From positions 575,001 through 639,000 of the forward strand of contig JALDNG010000048.1 in NCBI GenBank assembly GCA_024349245.1: DNA of 64,000 nucleotides. The letters are read 5' to 3'. Below are positions 39,815-51,155 of the stretch, one piece after another. The notes beneath the pieces were generated by a model, which did not search any database, was not told where the DNA came from, and saw only the letters and a list, made by a program, of their open reading frames with translations. Within the stretch, counting starts at the first letter, position 1; every line of letters starts with the position of its first letter. The position numbers and the translations under genes were made by a program. Source of the DNA: Neodontobutis hainanensis (lineage: Eukaryota > Chordata > Actinopteri > Gobiiformes > Odontobutidae).

Positions 39815-41352
39815 TGGTCCGTGTACGTAGTGGCCAACAGATTTTTATCTTGATGTGAGAAAACCAAAATTAATCAATTGCCAGTCAGAAAACAGGAAAT
39901 AAATAATCCAGAAATTTCCATATTTTCATTTTTGTTATGAAAATGAATATTATAAAATGTAAAAACAGCCATTATTTCATAAGTTAATAAACTAAAATGA
40001 AAATTTTTAATATAATTGTATATGTAATATTGTGACAGGCCATGTAGCTAAGCTACCAGTTAGCTTTGTGGCTACACCAAGAACTGGAGTGGGCTGTGTC
40101 CGTGGTCTGGAGCAGCTGCTCCTTGCTGGAGAGTTCCTGTTAAACATTGGTAGCCTCCCTCATCAGACCAGCAAGACTAGGACTGCAAAGGGCGGGGAAG
40201 CTTTAAACGGGGCAGGAGGTAATGCTGTCAAAGCAAAGAGCGGTGGGTCGGCTGTAAAGAGGGAGTTTAATGCATTGTGACATGACAGCAGGCAGGGCAC
40301 ATTCACGGTCAGTGTATTTTTGGGGTAATTGGATTTTCTTTTCAGAAACAGGTATCAAATCAAAAAATGAGTTGTTATTTGAAAAACATTGATCATGGGC
40401 AAAGTGAATAAGAGACATTTTAAATATATTTCTTATAATATATTTTCTATTTAATATATATATATAAAATGAAATCACAAAAAAGTCATAAACAAAAAAG
40501 TATTTTTACTGAGTAAGAGATTGCCAAATGCAGTTTGTAGCACAATTTGACAGAACACTGGCCATCAAACAGTGTAGAAAGACTGGTGTCAAAAATGTTT
40601 ACTAGTAGTAGAAGATGCCAAATTCCATAGTAGTACTAGTGTACACAATTTATCCGTAAAATGGCTGGTATTTTAAAGTTGTCTTTTTTTCTTTGGGTGC
40701 AGGGGGGAAGATTTTAAAACATTGATCAAATAACAACTCATTCTTTGATTTTCAATACCCCTTTCTGAAAAAAAAATTCAATTACTCAAAAATACACTGA
40801 TCATTCACCTTTCCCAATCTACTCCACCCCAAACCCGGTTGTTAATTAGTTCTGCTGGAGCCGGCCCACAACACCGAGAGTTAGATGTGAGAGTCAATGT
40901 GAACCTGCTGCAGATTGGGTACAGGACTGAGGTCTAAGAAATTAAGCTCCCTCTTGCCCCGTTCTGAGCTGCCCTAGCCCTGCTCTTGGCGGTCCGAGTC
41001 TTGCTGGTTGGATGAGGTACCATTGTTTAAAAGGATTCTCCCAGTAGGTCTCCAGCGGGAAGCAGCTGCTCCAGACCCACTGTGCTCTTTACAGCCACAC
41101 TTTATAGCTCTCGGTGTAGCCATGATAGCTACATAGACTATCACAAAATGAAATATCCAGTTGTATTTAATTTTTTCATTTTTGTTTATTAACTTAATAT
41201 GAAATTAAATAACAGCTGTTTTTTGTTTTCCAATTTTAATTTTCAAAACAAAAATAAGGTCCTATCTGGGTTGTGATTGCTAATCTGTTTCATCTGTTTT
41301 CCGATTTTGGGTTTCTCACATTAAGATAAAAATTTGTTGGCCGCATCACTGA
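39815..41352. mobile_element. fold-back element, tandem copy 2, interrupted by a nested MITE
   Basis: The left end GGTCCGTGTACGTAGTGGCC is followed by TTTTTATCTTGATGTGAGAA. The right end TCTCACATTAAGATAAAAAT then GGCCGCATCACTGACC is its inverted partner, so both termini are present. The internal order matches copy 1 (TAGCTTTGTGGCTACACC, GGTCTGGAGCAGCTGCTCC, GACATGACAGCAGGCAGGGC). After removing the 495-bp nested element plus one target copy the unit is about 1.03 kb, the same size as copy 1. It therefore lies in direct tandem with copy 1 and is itself palindromic. Confidence 0.75.
40307..40801. mobile_element. nested MITE inside the second fold-back element
   Basis: The left end GGTCAGTGTATTTTTGG and the right end AAATACACTGAT are inverted. 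Long subterminal arms also pair: AAAATGAGTTGTTATTTG near 40362 with CAAATAACAACTCATTCTTT near 40727. Flanking CATTCAC is duplicated at 40300-40306 and 40802-40808. The uninterrupted relative in copy 1 reads CACATTCACCTGTCCCAATG, confirming an insertion. The 7-8 bp duplication suggests hAT-type integration. No coding capacity. Confidence 0.85.
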
Positions 41353-41504
41353 CCCTTTACACTGTGTATCAGTTTAATTAATTTCCCTTGGTTCCAAGAA
41401 GAAGTAAGACTCTGAGAAAAGAAAGTAACAGAAAATGTCTATACTATATAATGATTGACTCTATAACTATTTATGTCATGGACTGATGTGATTGTTTTGC
41501 TGTG

Positions 41505-41548
41505 ACATGTGACTTTTGTTTTTTCAACATGTGACTTTTGTTTTTTCC
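41505..41548. repeat. two-copy 22-bp tandem repeat
   Basis: ACATGTGACTTTTGTTTTTT plus two bases occurs twice head to tail. Confidence 0.85.
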
Positions 41549-43869
41549 ACAATAATTAGTTTGTTAATCTTACACGTTTCCTTATATTTTAATAACATTT
41601 CCTTTAATGTAAGACTTTTTGAAATATCTTAGATTCACACATTCTGCATTCAGCTGGAAAAAGTGTTACTTCTTCTGGTAGTATTTCATGTCTCACTATC
41701 ATATCTATCCAAGCACAGTGGCACCGTTTAGTAATTTTGTCTTTCTGCTAAAGCTGTGGTTTTATCTTGCATTTGGAAACAGATGCAGAAACTGGAAGCC
41801 ATTTGAGCTGAGCAGATGCTTTCATGTGTTCAGCTTTAGTTCCTCCAAGCATATCTGCATTAGCCTCACAGGAGTCTTCCTGTCGACTTAACTGGAGTCC
41901 CTGTTGTTCATAGCAGCCTGTCAGGATTTCTTTTTTTTTTCCAATGGTAGTAGAGTCACATGGTACCCCTGCTGTGTTCCCCTGGATGCTCTGCATACTC
42001 CTACACAAAAAACTCCAGTGGAGATGTCTGCTCGTTCAAAGGACTATCCAGTCGGGTTAAGAGAAGACGCACAATAGACTAGATAAATACTCTATATAGA
42101 ACACATAAACAGCTGCTAATCCACATAGGTTACGTAAGTCTTAATAAGTCACTGAGTATACGGATAAGCAGTTGATTGTTTTGTGAAACGTGGCCTTATT
42201 TATAGATGGCTTTTAACTTCAGCTTCTAATTACATTGCATCGTCTTCAGCCGAATGTTTGCTTTTAATTGTGCTACAATCTTAGCTTGAGTGAATAACTA
42301 TATTCATAAAAGCATGCATAATATGGCATCCTCAAAATATGACTTTATCTGCAAAGGAAAAAAAGGTTTAAGATACATTGAGAGGACAACCAAGCCAGCA
42401 TTTTATGCATATTTAATATTTCAGACTGCACTCAGCATGCTCTTGTTGTTCCATTTCTAAGTCTGCTAGCACAGACATTCGCCGAAATGTCTTTTCTTTT
42501 TGCAAGTATCAGCATAAACTTGTGCTCAGACGTTAGTGTAACTTGTCAAATGTAATGGCTCATGAATTATGGACATGCTTCATACATCATCCTCGTGTTC
42601 ACACTGTCCCATGCACAAATTTGCATACGAGATTAGTTAAAGCTGCTTGACCTCTAACCAAGGGCATGATGTGTGGTGGGAAAAGGGGTGTGATGTGTGA
42701 GATGAGGCACTAAAAAAATGAGTCAATTTCCTGCGGGGCTTATCAGAATAGTTTGACTGGCGTGGGAGCAGCGAGCGGGCGTCAGTTGTCAGGATTTAAA
42801 CTTAGGGAGGAAATGAGACACTCGGGTGTGCTCTGAATATCCTACAATGATAGGCTAAAAGTGTGTGAGCAAGGGAGATAAAACCCATTTACTTATATTA
42901 CAGCAGAAGGAAAGCAAGCTGCAGTGGTATGGTTAGTATGTACTGTACAAATCATCCAAATACAAGTGGAGGGCTAATCTGTGGTGAAGTATTAGTGCCA
43001 AGCTCGTTCCCCATGTGTTTTGAATAGATCCAGTGCTTTAGAGGCCGCGGTGGCTGCATCAGACTCTCTGAATGACAGACACATCTTCCTCCCTTCATTA
43101 ATCTCCATTTAGTTCTGCACTGGAGAGGAAAGATGGGGAGCGAGAGAGGGCAGAGGGGGGGAAATAGGGGAAGAGGAAGATTATAGATATGTCTAGCCAT
43201 GAAATCAGAAAGAAGATGGAGGAAGGATGGGGGCAGGAAAGGAAGCATTAAAAAGGCATACATAAAAAAGGTGGATAAGAAGAATATTAAATGTTACTAA
43301 TGGTGAGTATTATTCACAGTTATATTATTGAACCAAGATTCATGATGTATCAAGCCATAATTTCAGGATCATATAAAATATACATTTTTGCTTTAAAACA
43401 CATCTTTTGATGCATATTTGTCTATTGTCCACTTTTTGATACATTTCAAGCATTGACAGAGACACCAGTTTGATCATTATGTTTCCTCTTCCCTTTGCTG
43501 AAAGAAAATAATACTTACAAGAATAGTAAGTATGTTATGCTGTATTAAAATGTAGAAAATGTGTATAGTGATCTTTAGGACCTCCATGAGGCTGTTTTTT
43601 TAATTAAAACTCATTCATGTGGATGTAGACATAATTTAATTGCAATTTAATAGAACATGAAGTGTTGAATGTAGATTTGGGTGTGGGTTAAAATGTAGGT
43701 TTTTTTTTTGTTGATGAATTTCTGCATGAACAAATAATTGTGCATAAAAGAAATAAAACTGATTTGGTAAAAGGACCAACAAACATTTTAGAGAATGTAG
43801 GGATATGCATTATAATATAATTAATCTTAACAAAGTAAAGTTCAAAGTGGAAGCAGAAGCATGTTGATT

Positions 43870-43975
43870 TAGCCTGGCCAGCCACGACTAACTCTTTTCT
43901 TATTCTATACAAAGAAATTAGTCTGAGACCCTGTTGCTTGCACTTTTAAGGGCAGGGTTTACAAGAGGAATATTA
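43870..43975. repeat. dispersed repeat fragment, copy related to 56656
   Basis: TAGCCTGGCCA, then ATACAAAGAAATTAGTCTGA and GCAGGGTTT, are shared in the same order and orientation with 56656-56725. This points to a dispersed element that I could not name or bound. Confidence 0.45.
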
Positions 43976-44094
43976 ACCAATCAGAGAAACGCCGGACCTA
44001 AAATGAAAAAAGGCAAAACCACACAGTCGTTTGTCAACAATGGAGCCATGTGAGTGCTGCTGGTTCATATGGCCAGCAGTAGAGCGAACATTAT

Positions 44095-44343
44095 AATAAT
44101 AATAATAATAATAATAATAATTAATCATATAGCGCTTTGCCACCTACTGTAGTAGGCACTTAAAGCGCTTTACATACATTAAGCTATTTACCAGTGTTAC
44201 AGAACATCACTGGAGGCAATATAGGTTAAGTGTCTTGCCCAAGAACACAACGACAGTATGTGGGGGAGAGATGTTTTGGGTTCAATACGCCCACCCGCCC
44301 GTCAAAGGACGGCCACTCTACCCACTGAGCTACTGCGGCCCAT
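44095..44343 (-). mobile_element. tRNA-derived SINE with target-site duplication
   Basis: Read on the minus strand it starts GGCCGCAGTAGCTCAGTGGG, a tRNA-like head with A-box TAGCTCAGTGG. A degraded B-box GTATTGAACCC follows, then CTTGGGCAAGACACTTAACC, TGTAAAGCGCTTTAAGTGCC and AAAGCGCTATATG, and it ends in a (ATT)n tail seen as (AAT)n at 44095-44123. Flanks TAGAGCGAACATTAT (44080-44094) and TAGAGCGATATTAT (44344-44357) are near-identical target duplications, so this is an essentially full-length insertion. Related fragments lie at 38330 and 57356. Confidence 0.85.
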
Positions 44344-44948
44344 TAGAGCGATATTATTGTTTTTATACTTTGCTGGTTATCCAAAACTGAGGCGAGGGCA
44401 AAAATAAACTGCCTCTTAGTAGCAGCATCTGCCATGTTGGATGTTTTGGACTACTCGCCGAGCCGAGTTACTAATGTATGACGTGGCCAGCAAACCACAC
44501 CCTGCTGCAGACAAACAGCTTGTGATTGGTCCGTCTGCATAATCGTCAAGAAAGTGATTCGCTATAAGTTGGTTCAACACTATGTTTGTATATTGTTGGT
44601 CCAAAATTAATAAGAAAACTGCGTTGACAAACTTTTTAATGCAAACTGTAGGCCTAAATTGGAGAAAAATTGAAGGGGAAATGGAGCCCGCTGTTTGATC
44701 TTTAACAGAATTATTTTTCCCTGCTGTCCTTTTATTTATTTGATTTTTTTGTCTCATATTTATTCATGTGTAAATGCTGGCTGTGAGCCAGTGGAGAAAC
44801 CATATTGGAGTTGAGCAGTATGCTGAGGCCACCCTTTGACTGTGCATTAGCAGTACTCATGCTACACAGTGGGTAATCCTGAAAGGATTTCTATGGACAA
44901 TCTCAACACAATGCACTCTGTACAACTGCGTCATCATAGACTCAGATC

Positions 44949-45421
44949 TATACTGAACAAAAAATGTAAACGCAAAACGTTTGTTTTTGCCCCCATTATT
45001 TTTTTACTGAAATTAAGATTTTTTTCTACATACACCAAAGGCCTATTTCTTTTAAATATTGTTCACAAATCTTTCTAAAATTTAGTGAACACGTTTCCTT
45101 TCTGGAGATAACCCTCCCACATCACAGGTGAGGCATATCAAGATTCTGATTAGAGTGCATGATTATTGCACATATGTGCCTTAGGCTGGCCAGAATAAAA
45201 AGCCACTCTAGTTTTTGCAGTTTCACTGTCTTGGAGGGTCCAGGGGGGGTCCAAAAAGCAGTCCGTATCTGGTGTGCCCACCAATTGCCTTGCAGTGCCA
45301 CACATCTCCTTTGCATGGAGTTAGTCAGGTTGTTGACTGTTGTGTGTGAAATGTTGGTGCACTCTGATAACAGTTTGTGCAGATTTTTTTTGGTTGTGCA
45401 AACCGATTGTTGCAGCAGCTG
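44949..45421 (-). mobile_element. Tc1/mariner-like element, internally deleted and truncated
   Basis: The left terminal repeat starts TATACTGAACAAAAAATG and continues with GGCCTATTTC, ATTGTTCACAAATC, GCATGATTATTGCAC and CCACTCTAG. Beyond it, on the minus strand, is a fragment resembling the C-terminal end of a Tc1-family transposase (MQRRCVALQG...AHQIRT, around 45240-45316). It is followed by sequence resembling a part much closer to the transposase N-terminus (CTGCTGCAACAATCGGTTTG, around 45365-45421). The middle, including the catalytic DDE region, is absent, and the far terminal repeat is missing. The element is dead. The family assignment rests on remembered homologous sequence. Confidence 0.75.
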
Positions 45422-45479
45422 TGTTCTGTCATTTTAGCTTACACATTGAACTGAGCTAAAATTTGCAAAAAAAACAGTT

Positions 45480-45740
45480 ATCTCTTAAGCGCTTCATTGA
45501 TAAAAAGGAAAAGCCCACGAAGAAAGTCAGACGCCACCACTTCCAACAATAAGAAGAGAAAATACCACGAGTACTACTTAAATCATGGCTCCATCTCAAC
45601 GGGTTATCGCAACCAGTTTTGTGTAATATGTGGCTAACATCTATCAAATGAGCCCCCCACCCCCCACACACACACACGGACACACACACATTGCTGACTT
45701 CGAAAGTGGCCTGTGGTATTAAAAAAGTTGGGGACCCCTG
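45480..45740 (+). pseudogene. hAT transposase relic (ZBED/Charlie-like BED finger)
   Basis: At 45551-45634 the + strand encodes a 28-residue run with RKYHEYYLNHGSIS and FCVICG before a stop. This resembles the start of ZBED5/Charlie-type hAT transposases (RKY..EYL..GF, then C-x-x-C of the BED zinc finger). The region ends TTGGGGACCCCTG at 45740, the usual hAT right terminal sequence. The left end is missing, and a CA-rich tract (45653-45690) interrupts it. Confidence 0.5.
45653..45690. repeat. C-rich and (CA)n simple repeat
   Basis: Runs of C followed by CACACACA units. Confidence 0.85.
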
Positions 45741-48700
45741 TTATAAAGGGATAGGTTTCAGGCAGATCATCCAATTTACTACTAAAGCGCCACTAGCCAT
45801 TAGCATCTAACAGTTTATTAGATGTCAATATCATGACCCGTACTGTTTTTTTTTTTTTTCAAAACATTTGCAAATATAGTCATCAGTAATAAAGCTAGGG
45901 TTAATATATAATATATATATTAGATTGGCCTCATAATGTGATATTACAGTTTATGTGTTTAGCATTCTCTATTTTCATTCTCATTATGGGAGTTAATATC
46001 TTAAAACTAAACCTACACTCCATTTGATGTTTTTCTCATTTAAAACCAAAAGTATCCATGTCTCACTGAGATATTTAGAGTGGGTTCAAACTTCTCCGGA
46101 GCGCAAGGGTCTGGATTGTTTAGTAAATATTGATTTGGCCTTTTTCGCAGATTATACAAGCCTTGCTCTGTCATCTTGTCAATAAGACCATCATTAGAGA
46201 ACTGTACACAATCTTTGTGACCTGTAGCCTGAACATAATTCTGTTATCTAGAATTTGTGCTGGTTAGGGAATGATGTAAATGGTATATTGATGCTCTGGT
46301 CATTTAGCAGCTTCAACCAGATTTTGACAAGGCTGTGTCTGGATACTGTAACCATATGTTCTATTCTTAACCTCCCATGTGGGATGTGCAAGATCATTCG
46401 GGTCACTAAGCAAAAGCCTTAAAGGCCTCTGTGGTATAGTCACATGCCAGCTCTGTAAAAGATTCATCATATACATGTGCTGAATGTGGGAACAGACCCA
46501 CATACAGTTATGCTCTACCATGGCAGAATTTTTATAGATAATTTTTTCAGAGAATATGAATTATATTTGTGTTTGGGTAAAGCTATTTATTGTCAAACAA
46601 CTGTGTTTACTCTTTTTAAATTATAATGACCAACCATCCTCACCTGTAATCTGTTTTCTTGTAATCAGTGTGTGTGTCAGTGAGATTCTTGGCTCTTTCT
46701 GACAGACCCTTGTATCTTTTATCCAGTGCTACACTGATATTTCTGTATTCTGAGTCATGGGAAAAGCAAAAGTATTGTCACAGGATCAGTGGTAAAAGTT
46801 AATGGAACTGTATTAAAACAGGAAAGTATAAAAAGATATCAAAGGAATTAAGAATGCCAATTAGCAGTGATCAAATTCTAATAGAGTAAAAACAAAGAGG
46901 AATTCTGTTAAACTTGTTTGGGATGCAAAGAAAAGCCCACAAATAACTTCAGCTAAAATACAATTTGGTAAGTTTCTGTTGTCATTAAGTCATATTCTCT
47001 GAAAACTGGCCAAAAAAAAATCCAATTTTCTCGCAGGGTTTGTAAGCTTATGAGCACAACTGAACATGCATGAATATGCTGCTATGTGACCTGTAGACCC
47101 ATATAAGTGAGTTGTGGTGTATCTCTTCAAAACAAATATGTCTAACTGCATCACATTGTTAAGTCTATACACTGGTAAGTTACTGTATTGTATTGTATGC
47201 AGTGGCTGTGAGTCTCTGCCTATATTGAGGAGCATAACCATTAGAGCAGCATTGTGTATTGTCTCGTAGGGCGCTCAGGGCCACAAAATACAATTAGATC
47301 TTGTATTAAATATTTATTCCCACAACACCTACTGTGCACCAGAGAGGAGTCTTTACCCACTGTGCTCTTAAATATGAAAATGCTATTTAAAGAACGTGCC
47401 TGAGAGACTAGAAGATACCATTTCTCAGTCAGAGGTTGTGCCCTGGCTTTTGCGTTGTGCACAAGAGCAAGTGCATGTTAATAGATGGCCTCAGGGTTAT
47501 TACTTTGTTGTATATTTATGTCAAATGGATTGAACATTAAAAAAACTGATGCGTATGTTTGAAATTAAGTTACTCAAAATAAGCCTGACTTGCTCCAGTT
47601 AAAGACAGATTTGGGGTTAGCTGTTCACAAAAGTTGGCAATATTTACGTATACTGTTCTAAAGACTTAATTTGTATTGTGTGTTTCAATGTCAGTTTTCC
47701 TTACTTGATTTGGTTGTTGATGTTATGTGACACCCATAGCACCTGTTCAGAATCTGCAATGACTTTTCTTCACTGAATTTTGATTCAAACGCAGGCAAAT
47801 GGCATAGACAGGTGCACATATACTTACAGATGTAAAGATGTGTCTATGTGGGTGGATTAGAAGGTGAAAAGGATTTAGCAGTTCACATAAAAACCACACT
47901 TTGTAAGTCATAGTTCCTACAATAAAGACTTGAGAGCTATTCATTACAGGTTGAACCATATTTCTTTATTTCTTATGCATGGCACTTTACAAATCATAAA
48001 CTGCATTAATTTAATTAGCTCTATAGTTTTATCTCAAATAAGTAGAATATCATCAATGAAATAAGATATGCTGGGCGAGACCTGGTGGCAGCCGCAGACT
48101 ATGAATTTCCCCTCAAAGATAATAAAGGGGATAAAAAATAAAAATACTAGTATTGTGATATATTGTACTGTATATATGTATACTATTCTTCCATGTATAT
48201 GTGGACTAATGGACATGTGTATGTATGTGCTCCTACACACTGGGAGGATTACTGTAGATTTACATGGCCTGGTAACAATGAGCAGACCCACTCTAAGGAC
48301 TTACACTCAATCACAATCGTAATGAGATGCTGCTAATTCCCATTTAAAGCTGCCACACAGGCACTGGCCGCCTTGCTTTCCAGAACAAACCACAGCGGAA
48401 AGAATCTATATGACAGCTTCATCTCATTCCCACTACAACATTCATCTCCCCTATTGTTTGCTGGCTTAAATGAGTTAACTTCTCCAGAGTAATGTGTGTC
48501 CCGCCACAGAGCAGTACATGGTAGCATCAGTGTCATTTGTCTCTAAAGTGCCCACCCAAAGGCCCTTTTCTCTCCAGTGCTGATTCTTGTTGGCAAAGCA
48601 CTGAATAATTCAGCACTTTCAGATGTAAAGGCGATTGCTTTAATTCCTGGCTAGCAGGTTAATGCCTGGATTCAGTTACTGCATTAAATGCCGGCAGTCA

Positions 48701-51118
48701 TTTACAAAGTCAGCACATAGGCAGGCACTGTAAATAAACACACACTGAACTGATATTTCTATGCATTTGTAGCTGTGTCACTGCATTTTATTGCTACAAG
48801 GTGGATGCCAATGTCATTTAGTGAAACCCTGACATTGAGACTGCAGCGCAAAGTGCAGTGCTGTGTTTGTTACATTTGCAGACTGGAATAGCTTCCTTTT
48901 CTGGCTCCTGCACAACGGCAAATGCACATTCATTTAGAGAACAGCTTTAATTGGGCTCTGAATTAGAGACAGAAATCTCTAGCTGCATAAATATTTTAGA
49001 GGAGTGCATCAGACAAGACTGCCTATCTGCTGTTTCCAATTCTATGTGTTTCTCTTCAGTTGCTTACTGCATTCCCTTTCAAGCATACATGAATGCATGC
49101 TCACAAACATGTCTTACTGTTGTATATGCTGATAGAAATTTGGACAGTTCCTTTGGCAATATAGAGGATAATACATATTTTTCTCTATATGTGTGCGTAC
49201 AGAAGTTGTGGGATGTAGCAATTAAACATGGTATTTAAAGTGGGTCAAAAAGTAAAATGTGTTGAGACAGGTTCTGACTCAAAGGGAATAGTCAGAATTT
49301 ATGCTCAGTCAATAAGCACCATCAGGTCATGTCAGTGCACTTTTTCCTCCCTCCTATCCTCTCAGTTCGTATGAGACCTTAATGGTCGTTTTGATAAAGG
49401 GCACACCAGTAGCTATACATATGTGCTTTTGTGGTCATGTGGCTGGTGCCCAGGTTTTGTTTTAGAGTTGTATGCTGTATCCTCTGGCCTATAGTGTCAG
49501 CTCTCACTGTAATGTATAGACGGGGTATAGATCCATTGAGTATAGATGTATAGACGATCAAGGGAGTTGTAGCTCCATAGAATAGATGTTTTTATAATAC
49601 TAATAATGGATGGATGGATAATTGTTTTTGTTCCTCACCCCTTTTCCGCTTGCCTGTACTGTTGGTCTTCTACATCATCTTGTCTTAACATCAAATGTCT
49701 CATTCAGGCGTACCCACATTTCTCTGTTTGTTCCTTTTTAATGCAGTTATTTCCTCCCTTTCCGTCATTCTTCATATCTTTGATAAAATAAACAAAAATC
49801 TCTTGTCTACTAACAAATAGAAAAACATTAAAATATATTATTGTGCCATGTTTTAAACATTAGATTATTTGCACATCAAAATACAAATATATTTCATCTA
49901 AAGTTAAACACAGCAAATAAAATGTGAACATAGGCAAAGAGGGCTTTACAAAGACAACACACAGCTGTATACAGTATACATTATCAGTAGGGTGCTTGGT
50001 TCTTACATGAATAAATCATCCTAGTGTATTATGAAACATGGTAAATAATGCACACTGATCACCAAAGTAATCACAGCTCAGTCCAGTAAAGTCAATGCAC
50101 ATATCTATAAATTTTGCATGCTTTGGTGTGTATTCCCATTCAACCCCAGAGGGTTGAGAACATGGAACACAAACACCTCTTGTTAATACAAATGGGCTCT
50201 TATGTGTGGGCCTATATGCGCAGAGGAGCTATCCTTGTTGCAAAGGTTATTGAGGTTCTCCACACTAAGTAATAGAGGCCAAGGGAATCACTCACTATCA
50301 AGCCCTAAGGATATAAATCCCTGTGGCCCACTACACTTTTAAAGAGACAGCTTAGTTTGGAGAAGTTTTGAGTTATGTGCTAAATTTTCCATTGCTTGAA
50401 TGTGTCGCTTAGTGTTCTTATTCAGGTTTTACTTTACTGAATTTTACATTAGGATGAAACAAGTAACAGGCACTACATAACTTTAATTCAGGCACTTTAA
50501 TTCAGGATTTTCTTTTAAAATATGACCATCTTTGCGTTTTTGGAAGGTAGTTAGTTACTGTTCTCATCTATAGAATTTACCTTATTGCTAGCTAGCATTT
50601 TTTGGTGGGGAACAGGGAGTAAAAGTCTTGCCCCTTCTAAGTTGTTTGTTCATTCCTTCTGATTTACTAGAGCACAAATCACACTTTTGGACCCATTTTA
50701 ACACTGTGATCAGCTGCTCATGATTGGTGGCCGATCAAATTAGAGCCCCCTTACTTGGTCTTATTACTTTTATTGGACTTATATACAAAAAAAAAAAAAA
50801 CTACTCTACAAAACGCCACAATCCATTTTATAGGTGTTTGGATTACCTGATTATCCAGAGCAAATCCAACACCATTGTCTCGCCTCTTCCATTCTGTCTC
50901 CTCTTCTTTATTTTTACGTCTCAGGCCGCCCAAGAGGCAAGAGACAGAGGAGCACAAGTGATAATGACTTGTCAAATTAGAAGCGATGGTACCTGCAGCG
51001 AGTGTAAACACGATTCGGAATGTTCGGATGACATTTGCCGAGCCGTATTTCTACTGGGGGAGATTAGCAGAGTGACAGCTCAGCCTGAATCTCATAGATC
51101 ACAGCTGCACAATAGAGC

Positions 51119-51155
51119 CACACACACACACAAATACAAACAAACAAACAAACAG
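51119..51155. repeat. (CA)n/(CAAA)n simple repeat
   Basis: CACACACA followed by four to five CAAA units. Confidence 0.85.

Noticed and set aside
44095..44343. A functional tRNA gene, because of TAGCTCAGTGG
   Set aside because: No cloverleaf can be completed and the B-box is degraded; the tail and target duplications show a SINE.
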